Shown here: piece by piece, positions 13,331 to 24,800 of the stretch
How the letters are laid out: the number at the start of each line of letters is the position of its first letter
How positions within the stretch are numbered: position 1 is the first letter of the stretch
Assembly: GCF_001039355.2 (NCBI RefSeq)
Contig: NW_019774291.1
Span: forward strand, 1,136,687-1,200,686
Length of the DNA: 64,000 nt
Direction of reading: 5' to 3'
DNA from: Lingula anatina
Taxonomy: Eukaryota; Brachiopoda; Lingulata; Lingulida; Lingulidae
Made by a program: the position numbers and the translations under genes
The notes under the pieces: generated by a model
Database searches by the model: none
Seen by the model: only the letters and a program-made list of their open reading frames with translations
What the model was told of the DNA's origin: nothing

Positions 13331-15090
13331 TATTGCTTTATAAAGGTCTGACGTTCATAGTGTGGCTTGAAGCACTATGTTGCTTTACTACTCATATCAC
13401 ATATTTAATAAATTTTATTTAATAATGTTGAAACTTTGTGGTTGAATAAGTGTTTCATAATACACTCCTTGTTTGCATGAAGTATTTGCTAATTTTCGAC
13501 TATGGTTTGTGGAGATTGGATACAACGTGCATGATAATAAGTTGTGCTAAATGTAACTTCTCATTTGCATGCTCTCCTGCACCACAATATGTGGAATTAT
13601 GCATGTTTTCTCCAGAGTTAAAAGTGGTCTCTACTTCCTCACTGGTTCATGCTATAGACACACTTAATTCAAGGTACCTCTCTACTTGAGCATGTTCTCA
13701 ATTGTTGAAAACGGTTTCGGTCTTTCCTGGTTACTTTTTAATGGAATGATCATAATCTTCTACTCTAGTGGGACAGGAGCAGATTTGACAGAATTGCTCG
13801 AAAAAAGTATCTTGGTCCTCTGATCTTGCACTTGGTTCTTCATCTTGCTATTGCTTCTTTTCCGCGAAAGACTGTCGCGAGTTTTGGTATTCCCTTTCAT
13901 GTCGGATCTTATTGTTCCTTTTCTGTCGTATTTTATAATTCATAAATCCTTTCTTGCTGATGTTGTAACTTTTCTCCATATTCTCCTGGATTTTCTGAAT
14001 ATTCTTCTGACAATTTTCTGTTGAGAAGTCATAGGTAAGTCATCCGACTTCAACATCTTCACGACAGTTAATTGTGTTTGTCCATGGCTTATCCTTCTTA
14101 GGTTTACCAAAACTCGCTGAATGGGCTAGTTCATCAAGGTAAACTTTTTACTTGAGGATTTCTGCAAACATTGTAAGTATTTGGGTTCAAACTTAAACTT
14201 TTCTTGGTCGTCGTGGCTGAAATTCCAGGCATAAAGAGATGCACCCTAGTTAAACAAGCAGAGCTACTTTGGGCGACTTCGTATAGATCACCAATAATAG
14301 TTTGCAAGATCAATGTGAAGGTTTTTCACCCAGTGCTTGGCTGTAAATCGTTCTCATTTTCACACATTGCAGTGCTAGGGCAGATTATATCTATGATGAT
14401 GATGATATCAAACTTTTTTTACTTTAGAGATAAAAAATAACTGATAATTGGGAATACGTTTCACAATTTCTTTCTTTGTTTATCCACATCAGCGAAACCA
14501 AATTGATACTGTCACAGATGTTCTCATATCATGTCGAGAATTTTTTGTGGTTTTCTTTACCACGTCGTTTTTCAAAGTACCAGTGGATTACGATTATTGC
14601 TAAATAATACCATTTCATCATATATAACTAATGCTACTTTTTTTCTTTTCTTCTTTAAAAGGCACAAAAGAAACACCGTACGAGTGATCAAGACGTAAAA
14701 GCAGTGGAAACAACTTTTCCAAAGATTGAATTGCTGGACTCACCGTCTAAAATCATAACATCAACAAGTGCAGACAGTATGACAGGCAATCTCTCTCTAT
14801 TAGAAGACAAGTACCAGCAGTTATTCCTGATCGGAAACCAAAATACTCGGAACTTTCTTAATCCAAGAATTGCTCGTGCGTACATGTTAATAAAACAAAC
14901 AAAACTGGCATCCAGAAGCATGCCAGAAATCGGAGGGAAGGGAATAGAGTCGGTCCATGCCAGAGAACGACGTAGACGACTTTCAACACTTATGTGCCTC
15001 CCTTCCATAAAAAGCGTGAGTGTGGGCGAAGTGGGGTTTTATTACCGCTCGGGACAATCGGGAGCTTCTCACGCGTCCCCCAGGCGTTGA
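9941..15090 (+). CDS. Unrecognised 800-residue charged, disordered protein (three exons)
   Basis: I do not recognise this protein. Exons 9941-10006 (22 codons, donor CAA|GTAAGT), 10384-12291 (636 codons, acceptor TTCTTGCAG, donor ATG|GTAAGA) and 14662-15090 (142 codons plus stop) all join in phase 0, giving exactly 800 residues. It starts MADIFEDDFF. A probable helical region (residues about 23-75, with EEL/EDM heptad-like character) is followed by a Ser/Thr-rich basic patch. Next comes an 18-residue tandem repeat ending ETLPSPKPITPD (10687-10740 and 10741-10794), then a very long Glu/Asn/Thr-rich segment without globular character. The last exon is more ordered-looking (DKYQQLFLIGNQNTRNFL, then a four-Arg cluster RRRRLSTL that is a basophilic-kinase-like site). 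The first-exon end and start of exon 2 resemble the gene at 2.5 kb, so the two are probably tandem paralogs. Without splicing at 12292 the frame runs only 15 codons further. Confidence 0.8.
10687..10794 (+). repeat. Two in-frame copies of a 54-bp coding repeat
   Basis: Two adjacent 54-base units differ at only a few positions and encode almost identical 18-residue units with the core EEAKETLPSPKPITPD. The high nucleotide identity, including synonymous sites, indicates a recent duplication inside the open frame. The SPKP and TPD pieces are proline-directed kinase-like sites. Confidence 0.85.
12310..14661. other. Intron 2 of the 800-residue gene, with low-complexity tracts
   Basis: Non-coding interval between exons 2 and 3. 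It contains a C-rich tract (about 13061-13090), an ATT microsatellite (about 13291-13334) and, on the minus strand at about 13840-14030, a broken open frame rich in Lys/Arg/Gln that may be an old coding relic. TAGGCCTA occurs near 12621. Confidence 0.5.
13291..13334. repeat. (ATT)n microsatellite
   Basis: About fourteen uninterrupted ATT/TTA units inside an intron. Confidence 0.95.
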
Positions 15091-15269
15091 TTTGTGGTAT
15101 ACATACTAGCGAAAAGGACCAGATACAGCCAATCTTGACATGCAGGAAAAGAATATTTAATTTCATTAAAAGTAAAAATAATAGACTTGAAGGAATTAAT
15201 TGGGATATTTATATATCAGCTTATTTAGCATGGCATGTTACTTGTGGCATGCAAAAAAAAAAAAAAAAA

Positions 15270-18200
15270 GATTTTGAAGTCCAATTTAATAATAAATAGG
15301 AATTAAACTTTCAAACTTATTGTTATATGTAGATATTGTCATTCTATTTGCCCTTTCTTTTTTATGTACAGATACATCGTGTCTGTACATATAGCCATCA
15401 TCTACGTCTATCGTGTGCACTTCNAAAAAAAAAAAAAAAAAAAAACAGATTTTGAAGTCCAATTTAATAATAAATAGGAATTAAACTTTCAAACTTATTG
15501 TTATATGTAGATATTGTCATTCTATTTGCCCTTTCTTTTTTATGTACAGATACATCGTGTCAGTACATATAGCCATCATCTACGTCTATCGTGTGCACTT
15601 CGCACTGTTAACGGAATAAATGGAAATCGTGTGACTTATTAAACTTAAAGATATTGGAGCGATTTCTGGCTCTAAGATAGCATCTTTATTGGGCCGTTTT
15701 TCTTCAAGTTATGCAGTCCATCATTACTTTTTGCCTATTGTCTGTATATTTCACAGTTATGCTGCCTTGCAACATATTTTTGTTCATCATCATCATCATC
15801 ATCATCACTATAGGCTCTAAATGATGATGATGATGAACATATTTTTTATCAAAACAAAGCAGAACTTACTGTATTACAATATATTTGCTCAAGAAAAATT
15901 TTCTGTCTGGGGAATAGCTAGAGTTGCGTATCTGTGTGGGTAAAACTGGAATTTGCACCTTATTCACATCAATTCCTGTTTTACATCAAGCTGCAATGTC
16001 GAAACCAGTTCTTGTATTACTGTTATTATGGATGTAATTGTTGAAGGAAAGAAGGCAATGAATTCAGCTTGTCAGGGTCTGATATGAATTATACTGTTTG
16101 CGCCGCAGCTATGGCCATAAACGAAACAGTTATAAATAATACAGGAACACAAATATATTGTGTTGTGGGGATTTTTTCTATCTAATAGGAAAAGCATGAA
16201 AAAGTATTGATAAGTACGCATGCATAATAATAATACTAAAAAAAAAATAAATAAAGACCAACCAACCAATGTTGTGATACGAAATTGGATCAAGTTCTTG
16301 ATTTTACCTTAAAAAAAAAAAGTCACTTAAATTTTGTAGCCCATATAACAATCTTCAGGTAAAACTCGCCAAAATCTGCGGTATGCGGAGTGTGTACTGC
16401 TTACAACATTTCCAGCATAAGTGTATTCATGACATTTGATGTTTTCCATAATGGACGAAGTATATATTACAGGCTGATTTATAGAGTAAAAAAGATTAGA
16501 TTTACGTGAGGCTTAATTATGGATAATGGAAAAAATCTGCGTTGTAGATAAAACAAGGGGTTATGGAAGAACTCCCAGTCAGAGTTGTAGGTGAATCTTA
16601 ATATTTCGTATTTCGTACATGTATTCACATCTAGAGTTTTTGTCTTTAACGTACCCTTTAAATAAAGTACGCACATGCAAACTGAGGTTACTTGTGGCCC
16701 GATTTTAGGGAATTAACGAGCGTTCCAATGTACTTTAAAATCGGGGCAGAAGTAAACACAGTTTTTGTGCTTTATTTTAATAAATATCTTACAGTTCGCC
16801 TAATGAAATTCCACCTATAAATCAGTAGCTTGAAGGCAAATATGACCTCCATCTAATGAGTGAGTGCTCTTGACACCCATGGAAAGGAAGACGCTCCCGT
16901 TATCTAAATAGTAAGGGCAGAATTTAAGACATGCTGTAATGAGCGTTAAACCTTTACATATAGCCAAAGAAAGAAAAAAAATCTGTAACATTTCAGTAGT
17001 TTTACTTTTATCGCCAAGGTATAACCTATCCAATACCTTCTTGTGAATCAACATCTATGTCTTTTCCAAAGTTCTTTATTTCGCTTTTTACTGTTTCGCG
17101 GGATACTCCAATCTTCTTTTCCATTACGGGATTGACTCAGAACGAACGGATAGTTGTAAAACTTTCAAATCAAAAACTGTGCGACTGCCGGCTTTCAGTG
17201 ATTTAAAGACATTTTTCACAATCTGCTCTACACACGTCACACAGACATTTTTGACAAATCTACAGTACACATGTCATTTTATAAACAAAAATATTATGAT
17301 GACTGCAGCTTTTTTATCCTGTCCTTGTACGTATGCAAATCTATTTCAAAATCTGATTTTTGACCAGATAATTATGGCAGTTTAGAGGAGTCGAGTTTTG
17401 TGTGCTCGCACCTTTTGACCTTTTTGCTAAAATTGGCAGTTACATGTACTGGCGGTCCGATTAATTTTATCTTGAAAAATGCAAGCCTGCATTACATCAG
17501 GCATTACACATATCATACCCTGAACAAATTTTGAGTGGTGATGCAATGCTTTTCAACCCCGCTGAGAATCGTCACTATCACATCGCGTACTAGACAAGAG
17601 CGGTTTTGCGTCTGATACTGTGTAATGCAATCTGACACACACACCTTGAAAACGGGTAGTGTGGTCTGATCTACCGGTGAATTCGGGATCATTCGGTACC
17701 GAGTCTGGTAGTTGGGTAGGCCTGGAGTAGCGGTACGGGAACTTATGGACAAGCCAGATAAATTGTTCTCAAAACAAGATAACGAAGGACAGCAAACTAT
17801 GAGAAAGTGGGGGGAAAGTCAATGGACACATTTATTGTCCTTTACTATTGTCACAATTGGTTGATAACGCGTTTCTTAGGCCAGACAAAATTGATTAGTT
17901 AGTTTTAACCATGTAAAAGCATGAGCGACCAAATTTAAATATGAGAAAAAATTACATCTATTTGTTTTTCAAAAAAANAAAAAAAAAAAAAAAAAGATTT
18001 TGAAGTCCAATTTAATAATAAATAGGAATTAAACTTTCAAACTTATTGTTATATGTAGATATTGTCATTCTATTTGCCCTTTCTTTTTTATGTACAGATA
18101 CATCGTGTCTGTACATATAGCCATCATCTACGTCTATCGTGTGCACTTCGCACTGTTAACGGAATAAATGGAAATCGTGTGACTTATTAAACTTGAAGAT

Positions 18201-18327
18201 ATTGGAGCGATTTCTGGCTCTAAGATAGCATCTTTATTGGGCCGTTTTTCTTCAAGTTATGCAGTCCATCATTACTTTTTGCCTATTGTCTGTATATTTC
18301 ACAGTTTTGCTGCCTTGCAACATATTT

Positions 18328-18358
<31 letters not shown>

Positions 18359-20518
18359 CTATAGGCTCTAAATGATGATGATGATGAACATATTTTTTAT
18401 CAAAACAAAGCAGAACTTACTGTATTACAATATATTTGCTCAAGAAAAATTTTCTGTCTGGGGAATAGCTAGAGTTGCGTATCTGTGTGGGTAAAACTGG
18501 AATTTGCACCTTATTCACATCAATTCCTGTTTTACATCAAGCTGCAATGTCGAAACCAGTTCTTATAATTGTTGAAGGAAAGAAGGCAATGAATTCAGCT
18601 TGTCAGGGTCTGATATGAATTATACTGTTTGCGCCGCAGCTATGGCCATAAACGAAACAGTTATAAATAATACAGGAACACAAATATATTGTGTTGTGGG
18701 GATTTTTTCTATCTAATAGGAAAAGCATGAAAAAGTATTGACAAGTACGCATGCATAATAATAATACTAAAAAAATAAAATAAAGACCAACCAACCAATG
18801 TTGTGATACGAAATTGGATCAAGTTCTTGATTTTACCTTAAAAAAAAAAAAAAAAAAAAAAAGTCACTTAAATTTTGTAGCCCATATAACAATCTTCAGG
18901 TAAAACTCGCCGAAATCTGCGGTATGCGGAGTGTGTACTGCTTACAACATTTCCAGCACAAGTGTAATCATGACATGTGATGTTTTCCATAATGGACGAA
19001 GTATATATTACAGGCTGATTTATAGAGTAAAAAAGATTAGATTTACGTGAGGCTTAATTATGGATAATGGAAAAAATCTGCGTTGTAGATAAAACAAGGG
19101 GTTATGGAAGAACTCCCAGTCAGAGTTGTAGGTGAATCTTAATATTTCGTATTTCGTATATGTATTCACATCTAGAGTTTTTGTCTTTAACGTACCCTTT
19201 AAATAAAGTACGCACATGCATACTGAGGTTACTTGTGGCCCGATTTTAGGGAATTAACGAGCGTTCCAATGTACTTTAAAATCGGGGCAGAAGAAAACAC
19301 AGTTTTTGTGCTTTATTTTAATAAATATCTTACAGTTCGCCTAATGAAATTCCACCTATAAATCAGTAGCTTGAAGGCAAATATGACCTCCATCTAATGA
19401 GTGAGTGCTCTTGACACCCATGGAAAGGAAGACGCTCCCGTTATCTAAATAGTAAGGGCAGAATTTAAGACATGCTGTAATGAGCGTTAAACCTTTACAT
19501 ATAGCCAAAGAAAGAAAAAAAATCTGTAACATTTCAGTAGTTTTACTTTTATCGCCAAGGTATAACCTATCCAATACCTTCTTGTGAATCAACATCTATA
19601 AGTCTTTTCCAAAGTTCTTTATTTCGGTTTTTACTGTTTCGCGGGATACTCCAATCTTCTTTTCCATTACGGGATTGTCTCAGAACGAACGGATAGTTGT
19701 AAAACTTTCAAATCAAAAACTGTGCGACTGCCGGCTTTCAGTGATTTAAAGACATTTTTCACAATCTGCTCTACACACGTCACACAGACATTTTTGACAA
19801 ATCTACAGTACACATGTCATTTTATAAACAAAAATATTATGATGACTGCAGCTTTTTTATCCTGTCCTTGTACGTATGCAAATCTATTTCAAAATCTGAT
19901 TTTTGACCAGATAATTATGGCAGTTTAGAGGAGTCGAGTTTTGTGTGCTCGCACGTTTTGACCTTTTTGCTAAAATTGGCAGTTACATGTACTGGCGGTC
20001 CGATTAATTTTATCATGAAAAATGCAAGCCTGCATTACATCAGGCATTACACATATCATACCCTGAACAAATTTTGAGTGGTGATGCAATGCTTTTCAAC
20101 CCCGCTGAGAATCGTCACTATCACATCGCGTACTAGACAAGAGCGGTTTTGCGTCTGATACTGTGTAATGCGATCTGACACACCTTGAAAACGGGTAGTG
20201 TGGTCTGATCTATCGGGATCATTCGGTGCCGAGTCTGGTAGTTGGGTAGGCCTGGAGTAGCGGTACGGGAACTTATGGACAAGCCAGATAAATTGTTCTC
20301 AAAACAAGATAACGAAGGACAGCAAACTATGAGAAAGTGGGGGGAAAGTCAATGGACACATTTATTGTCCTTTACTATTGTCACAATTGGTTGATAACGC
20401 GTTTCTTAGGCCAGACAAAATTGATTAGTTAGTTTTAACCATGTTAAAGCATGAGCGACCAAATTTAAATATGAGAAAAAATCACATCTATTTGTTTTTC
20501 AAAAAAAAAAAAAAAAAA
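15270..20518. repeat. 2.5-kb tandem duplication (partial + two full units) joined at poly-A/N
   Basis: The unit beginning GATTTTGAAGTCCAATTT occurs at 15270-15423 (truncated after 154 bases and ending in a single N), at 15448-17977 (full) and at 17996-20518 (full). Each copy is preceded by a poly-A tract, and the joins contain isolated N bases (15424, 17978) or the 223-base gap. The two full copies are nearly identical over about 2.5 kb, with scattered substitutions and a few indels: about 20 bases near 16012 are missing from the second copy, and there is a small deletion near 20210. That is the divergence expected of two alleles in an outbred marine animal. No coding exon is evident in the unit. 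I favour an assembly artefact (two haplotypes placed in series), but a real recent tandem duplication cannot be excluded. Confidence 0.9.
15774..15846. repeat. CAT/ATG inverted repeat (hairpin), copy 1
   Basis: A (CAT)n arm preceded by ATATTTTTGTT faces a matching (ATG)n arm followed by AACATATTTTT, around a short TATAGGCTCTAA-like loop. The same structure recurs in the second unit near 18325-18395. It would form a long imperfect hairpin. Confidence 0.75.
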
Positions 20519-20741
20519 NNNNNNNNNNNNNNNNNNNNNNNNNNNNNNNNNNNNNNNNNNNNNNNNNNNNNNNNNNNNNNNNNNNNNNNNNNNNNNNNNN
20601 NNNNNNNNNNNNNNNNNNNNNNNNNNNNNNNNNNNNNNNNNNNNNNNNNNNNNNNNNNNNNNNNNNNNNNNNNNNNNNNNNNNNNNNNNNNNNNNNNNNN
20701 NNNNNNNNNNNNNNNNNNNNNNNNNNNNNNNNNNNNNNNNN
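20519..20741. other. Assembly gap (223 N) bounded by poly-A
   Basis: A run of N with poly-A on both sides (about 20501-20518 and 20742-20763). Open frames that cross it are meaningless. Confidence 0.99.
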
Positions 20742-20763
20742 AAAAAAAAAAAAAAAAAAAAAA

Positions 20764-21845
20764 GCACTTGGCATCGGTTTGTCAAGCGGGATAATGTACA
20801 ATTGATCCACAAAATAACCTTAGTGCTATTATATGCCTAAAATCGCTCACACTGTGGGTTTGACACATCACCCTTGGAAATAAAACCCTAAAGGCTGTCA
20901 TGCCCATTAAACATGTTTTAAAAAAAACAAATTTTGTTTACTGATCCCGGTTACAGAGTCGCCACTCCTCTTAATCGTTTGATCAATTTTGTCTGACCTT
21001 CGAGAACTCTACATTCCAGCTATGGCTTACAAGTACAGAGGCTTACAAAATTATACATATGATACAGGGCTTTCACATCAAATGAAACAACTAAATATTT
21101 ACAGGCTTGTCAAACACAAATCACAGAATTATCATTTCTTTCTATGGTTCTGGAAACTGATATAGGACACAGCAGTCAGTTTATTTTATTTATTACCATT
21201 GAGAATTTGTTTAGAATAAGATTTAACATGTCATCTCCCAACTTTTCAATCTGCGTCAAAAAACAACTGACTGTATCAATAATATGTGAACAAAAAGAGG
21301 AAAAAGAAACAAGAAGAATTTTGTTAATACAACTATACAATATATGTACAAGAAACAAATCTGTCGTCATAACATTAGCACAAAGTACAGCTACCTGTAA
21401 CATCAGGAACATGTCATCTAAACCACCTACACAAGTAATGCAATTGCGAAATGCATAACTAAATATTTATAATCTAAAAATCTAGCTGTGCTAGGCATGA
21501 CGGATGATATTGATTACTCATATAAATCTTATACCTAGATAGTAAAACAAACACAAAATTAACCACAAATATATGATCTTCAGCAGTTCATCAACTAATT
21601 ACAAGTTAAAATTAGATAATAGCTCTTTGTGGTGTTAATACTTATAGAAAAGTAATTCATACTTAATGTATCCCTACACTGCATCAAACACAATATTGAA
21701 AATTGCAGACTGATCCGATCCCATTTTAACATATTCTACTCACTGTGACAGTAAATTCCAATTATTTCAAATGAAATGTTCGAGAAACAATGATAAAAGA
21801 ACAAACATAAAATCTGTACATTTTAAGAGCTGTAATGTTAGAAAG
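20764..21845 (-). other. Probable 3' untranslated region of the zinc-finger gene
   Basis: The 1.1 kb downstream of the stop codon on the minus strand holds no convincing coding sequence. It carries several minus-strand AATAAA-like signals (TTTATT on the plus strand, for example near 21180-21195). It is therefore the likely 3' untranslated region plus spacer; the exact cleavage site is not determined. Confidence 0.45.
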
Positions 21846-24800
21846 TTACTTCTGAGGCATACACTCAGTAGTATGCTTCTTCACATCATCCCAACTGACA
21901 CAAAGAATTCTAGAATGACAGAATGCACATTCAAAGGAGCCAATGGCATCTTTCGGTTCTTCCTTAACTTGGGTACTTACACCTGCATCTACCTGATTAG
22001 TTTCTTGGTTTTTCTGAATGGTCCCAGTATTTGTATTTTGAACAGATTCTGCCTCAGAGTCAGCTGAGAGGCTTGAAAATTCCTGTTCACTAATATGTCT
22101 TTCACCTTCAATGTGAAGCCCACTGGCTTCCTCAGTTTTTGTTGAGGTACCTGGCTGGTCAAGCTCAGTTATAGTATACCCTGGAAATACTACTTCCCCA
22201 GTTTGATCAGGTGCCACAGATGTGGTTGGTGTGCTGTGCTCCTGTGGTAAGTCTGGGAAGTCCAGGATGCTGTAGTTTTCAAGGTACTGCATGGCCATAT
22301 CACCATAGTAGCCAGCAGCATCTAATGGTTCTCGTTTGATGGCCACATGTTCTTCATTGCCAGAGTGTGACACACTGCCTCTCTGCTGCTCATCTGGTGT
22401 CCCCATTGTCATACTTTGCTTACCAGATAGTAATTGCCCCCCTTTAGCCACTTTCTGTAAGACAGGCTGAGGAGAACTTTGCACTGTCGTAGATTTATGA
22501 AATTTTCTCACGTGGGTAACATATGTAGTTTTACCTGGATCTCGGGCAACACAAGTTTTCACGTGTTCCTGTACACTGTTCCATTCATCAAATTTCTTCC
22601 CACAGAATTTACATCCAAGTTTCAAAGATTCTGAAGGACCTACAGAGGGGCCTCTGCCGATCCTGTGTTCAGTTTGGTTTTTTATGCTTTTTTCCAGTCC
22701 TCTTTTACAGAGCCTGACATGTTTCTCAACATCATCCCAAACATTGAATCTTGCATTGCAAAAATGACAACCAAATGATCCTTTCAGAGGTGGAGAAAAA
22801 TTAACTGGGTACGACTTTCTTGGTAGATTAGATCTGGAATGCTTATGTCGATAATGTTTTTCATGGAATATCTTATGATAAACTGTTTGGAGATGAGTAT
22901 CTGACCTTTTATGAAAAACTGGAGACTTTTTTACCTTATCTTTTTCAAAAACTTTTAAGCTGGAATTTTGTATGTTTATTCTTTTTCTTTGACTAGTTTT
23001 GTTACGAACACGACCAGCAATAGAATCAGTGACTTCCTTTTTAGATGTCCGACTTTCTTCTTTGGCCTTTGAGGCAGGTGTCTCATTTACTGATTTCTCC
23101 AGATCTGATTCTTCCTCACTTGCATCTTTGTTCTTCAGTAAACTTTTTCTACTTTGCCTTCTTCTCAAATTGGTAGGCATAAGATCCAAAGCTTGGAGGT
23201 GATCTACTTGAAAATCATTTGTCCTTTCATCTTCACTTCTTGTTGATGTATCTGGATTAGTCACCTTAGAGTCAGTGGACCTACAGGAATTTGGCTTGTT
23301 TCTGGAACCCTTTTTGTCAGTTTTTTGTTTTAAGGCCAAACTCTGTGGACTGCATACTTTGGCTGTTCGCCTCTTACTTGTGCTCCTACCTTGTCGGGGG
23401 ATTTCATTTTCAGCATGATTTGTGACAGATTTTTCCGTTCCACACTCACTGTCATTTTCTTTCTTTTGTCCTCCCTTTGGAATTTGGATTTCTTTTTTCT
23501 TAATTGCTGGAGTGCCCTCATTGCCTGAGTCCTCTTCTTGGACACCTTTATATGATAATGGTATTTTAGGCACTAAAACTACAGGCTGCATCTGGTTAAC
23601 ATTTCCTGTGGTATCCGACTCTTTTTCCTTAGTGGAAGTTGAAGTCTTTTTTCTCTTCTTTGAACTCTCCTCAGTGCTTGATGATTCTATGTCGACCTGT
23701 TTTCTTTTTAAAGACAATTTAGAAATGGAGGGTGTGGCATTCACGTTTTCTAAACTGGGTGTAATCTGATCTTTCTTATCTGGAGATCCTACATATTCAA
23801 TTTTTCTGGTACGAGTTTTCAAACTGCTAGTCTCTAAATGCATTTCTTGAGCCTTCAATCCAGACAACGCCTCCTTCTTTGTGAAGTTTCCAGTCATCCT
23901 GACAATCACATCCACCTCTACTTCCGGATCTTTTCTTTGTCCTTTGCTAGTGGCAATGTTTCCAGTAGGTGCAGTTGTCTTACTATCTGGTTGAGATGCC
24001 TTTGCTGTAACTGCACTTTTCCTTGCTACATGTGGTGTATCTAAGGTTGCCTTTTTATCATTTTTTTCTTTAGATGGTCCTGAGGTTAGCTTCTCACCCC
24101 GTTTATTTGTCACAGGACTTTCATCTTTTCTTCCTGCCTTTCCCTTTTTCTGTGTTTCAGTCTCTCTCATACTATCATTTACTTTCCCATTTTGTGTTTC
24201 AACCTCAGAGGCCTGTGATGGCACTGACAGTTTCACTCCATGTTTAGCTGCGCAATTAAAAACATGCTTCTTAAGAGCATCTTCTTTTTCTATGAAGGTC
24301 CCACAATAAGAACACTTAAACAACACCTTCTTTTTACTTTTACATATAGGCATATGCTTTAACTTTCCATTCCAGGTGTCAAACTTGGCATGGCAAATGT
24401 GACATGGAAAGACAATAGGGTCAACAGCTTTTTTTCTCTTTGCAGATTTAGCTTTTTCAGCTTGTTTACGACCTTCTTCAGCACATAGTTTCACTTCACA
24501 AGTTTGAGAGTGTTCTAACATAGCATCCCAAGTGTCAAATGAAGAATTACAATAAGAACATGCCAGCCCTCTCCTTGAGTTTGCTTTTTGGCCAGAAAAA
24601 CTCCCTAGGGGGAAAAGTTTGCGCACCTTGGTGCAGAACCTGGTGTGTTGTCTCAGGTGCTCCTCTTTGCCAAATGTCAGTTTACAGTAAGTGCAAGGAA
24701 ACTGTGACCTTGCTAACTTCAAAGGAATACAATGTTTTGTGTGTTCCTTCAGGTGATCTTCTCTTCGGAAGGTCAACTTGCAAATCTGACATGTGTATTG

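Noticed and set aside
20441-20812. Open frames of 103-117 codons across the N gap
   Set aside because: They consist mostly of unknown residues and poly-A/poly-T.
21771-22067. 98-codon plus-strand frame over the C-terminal zinc finger
   Set aside because: Shadow of the well-supported minus-strand zinc-finger gene.
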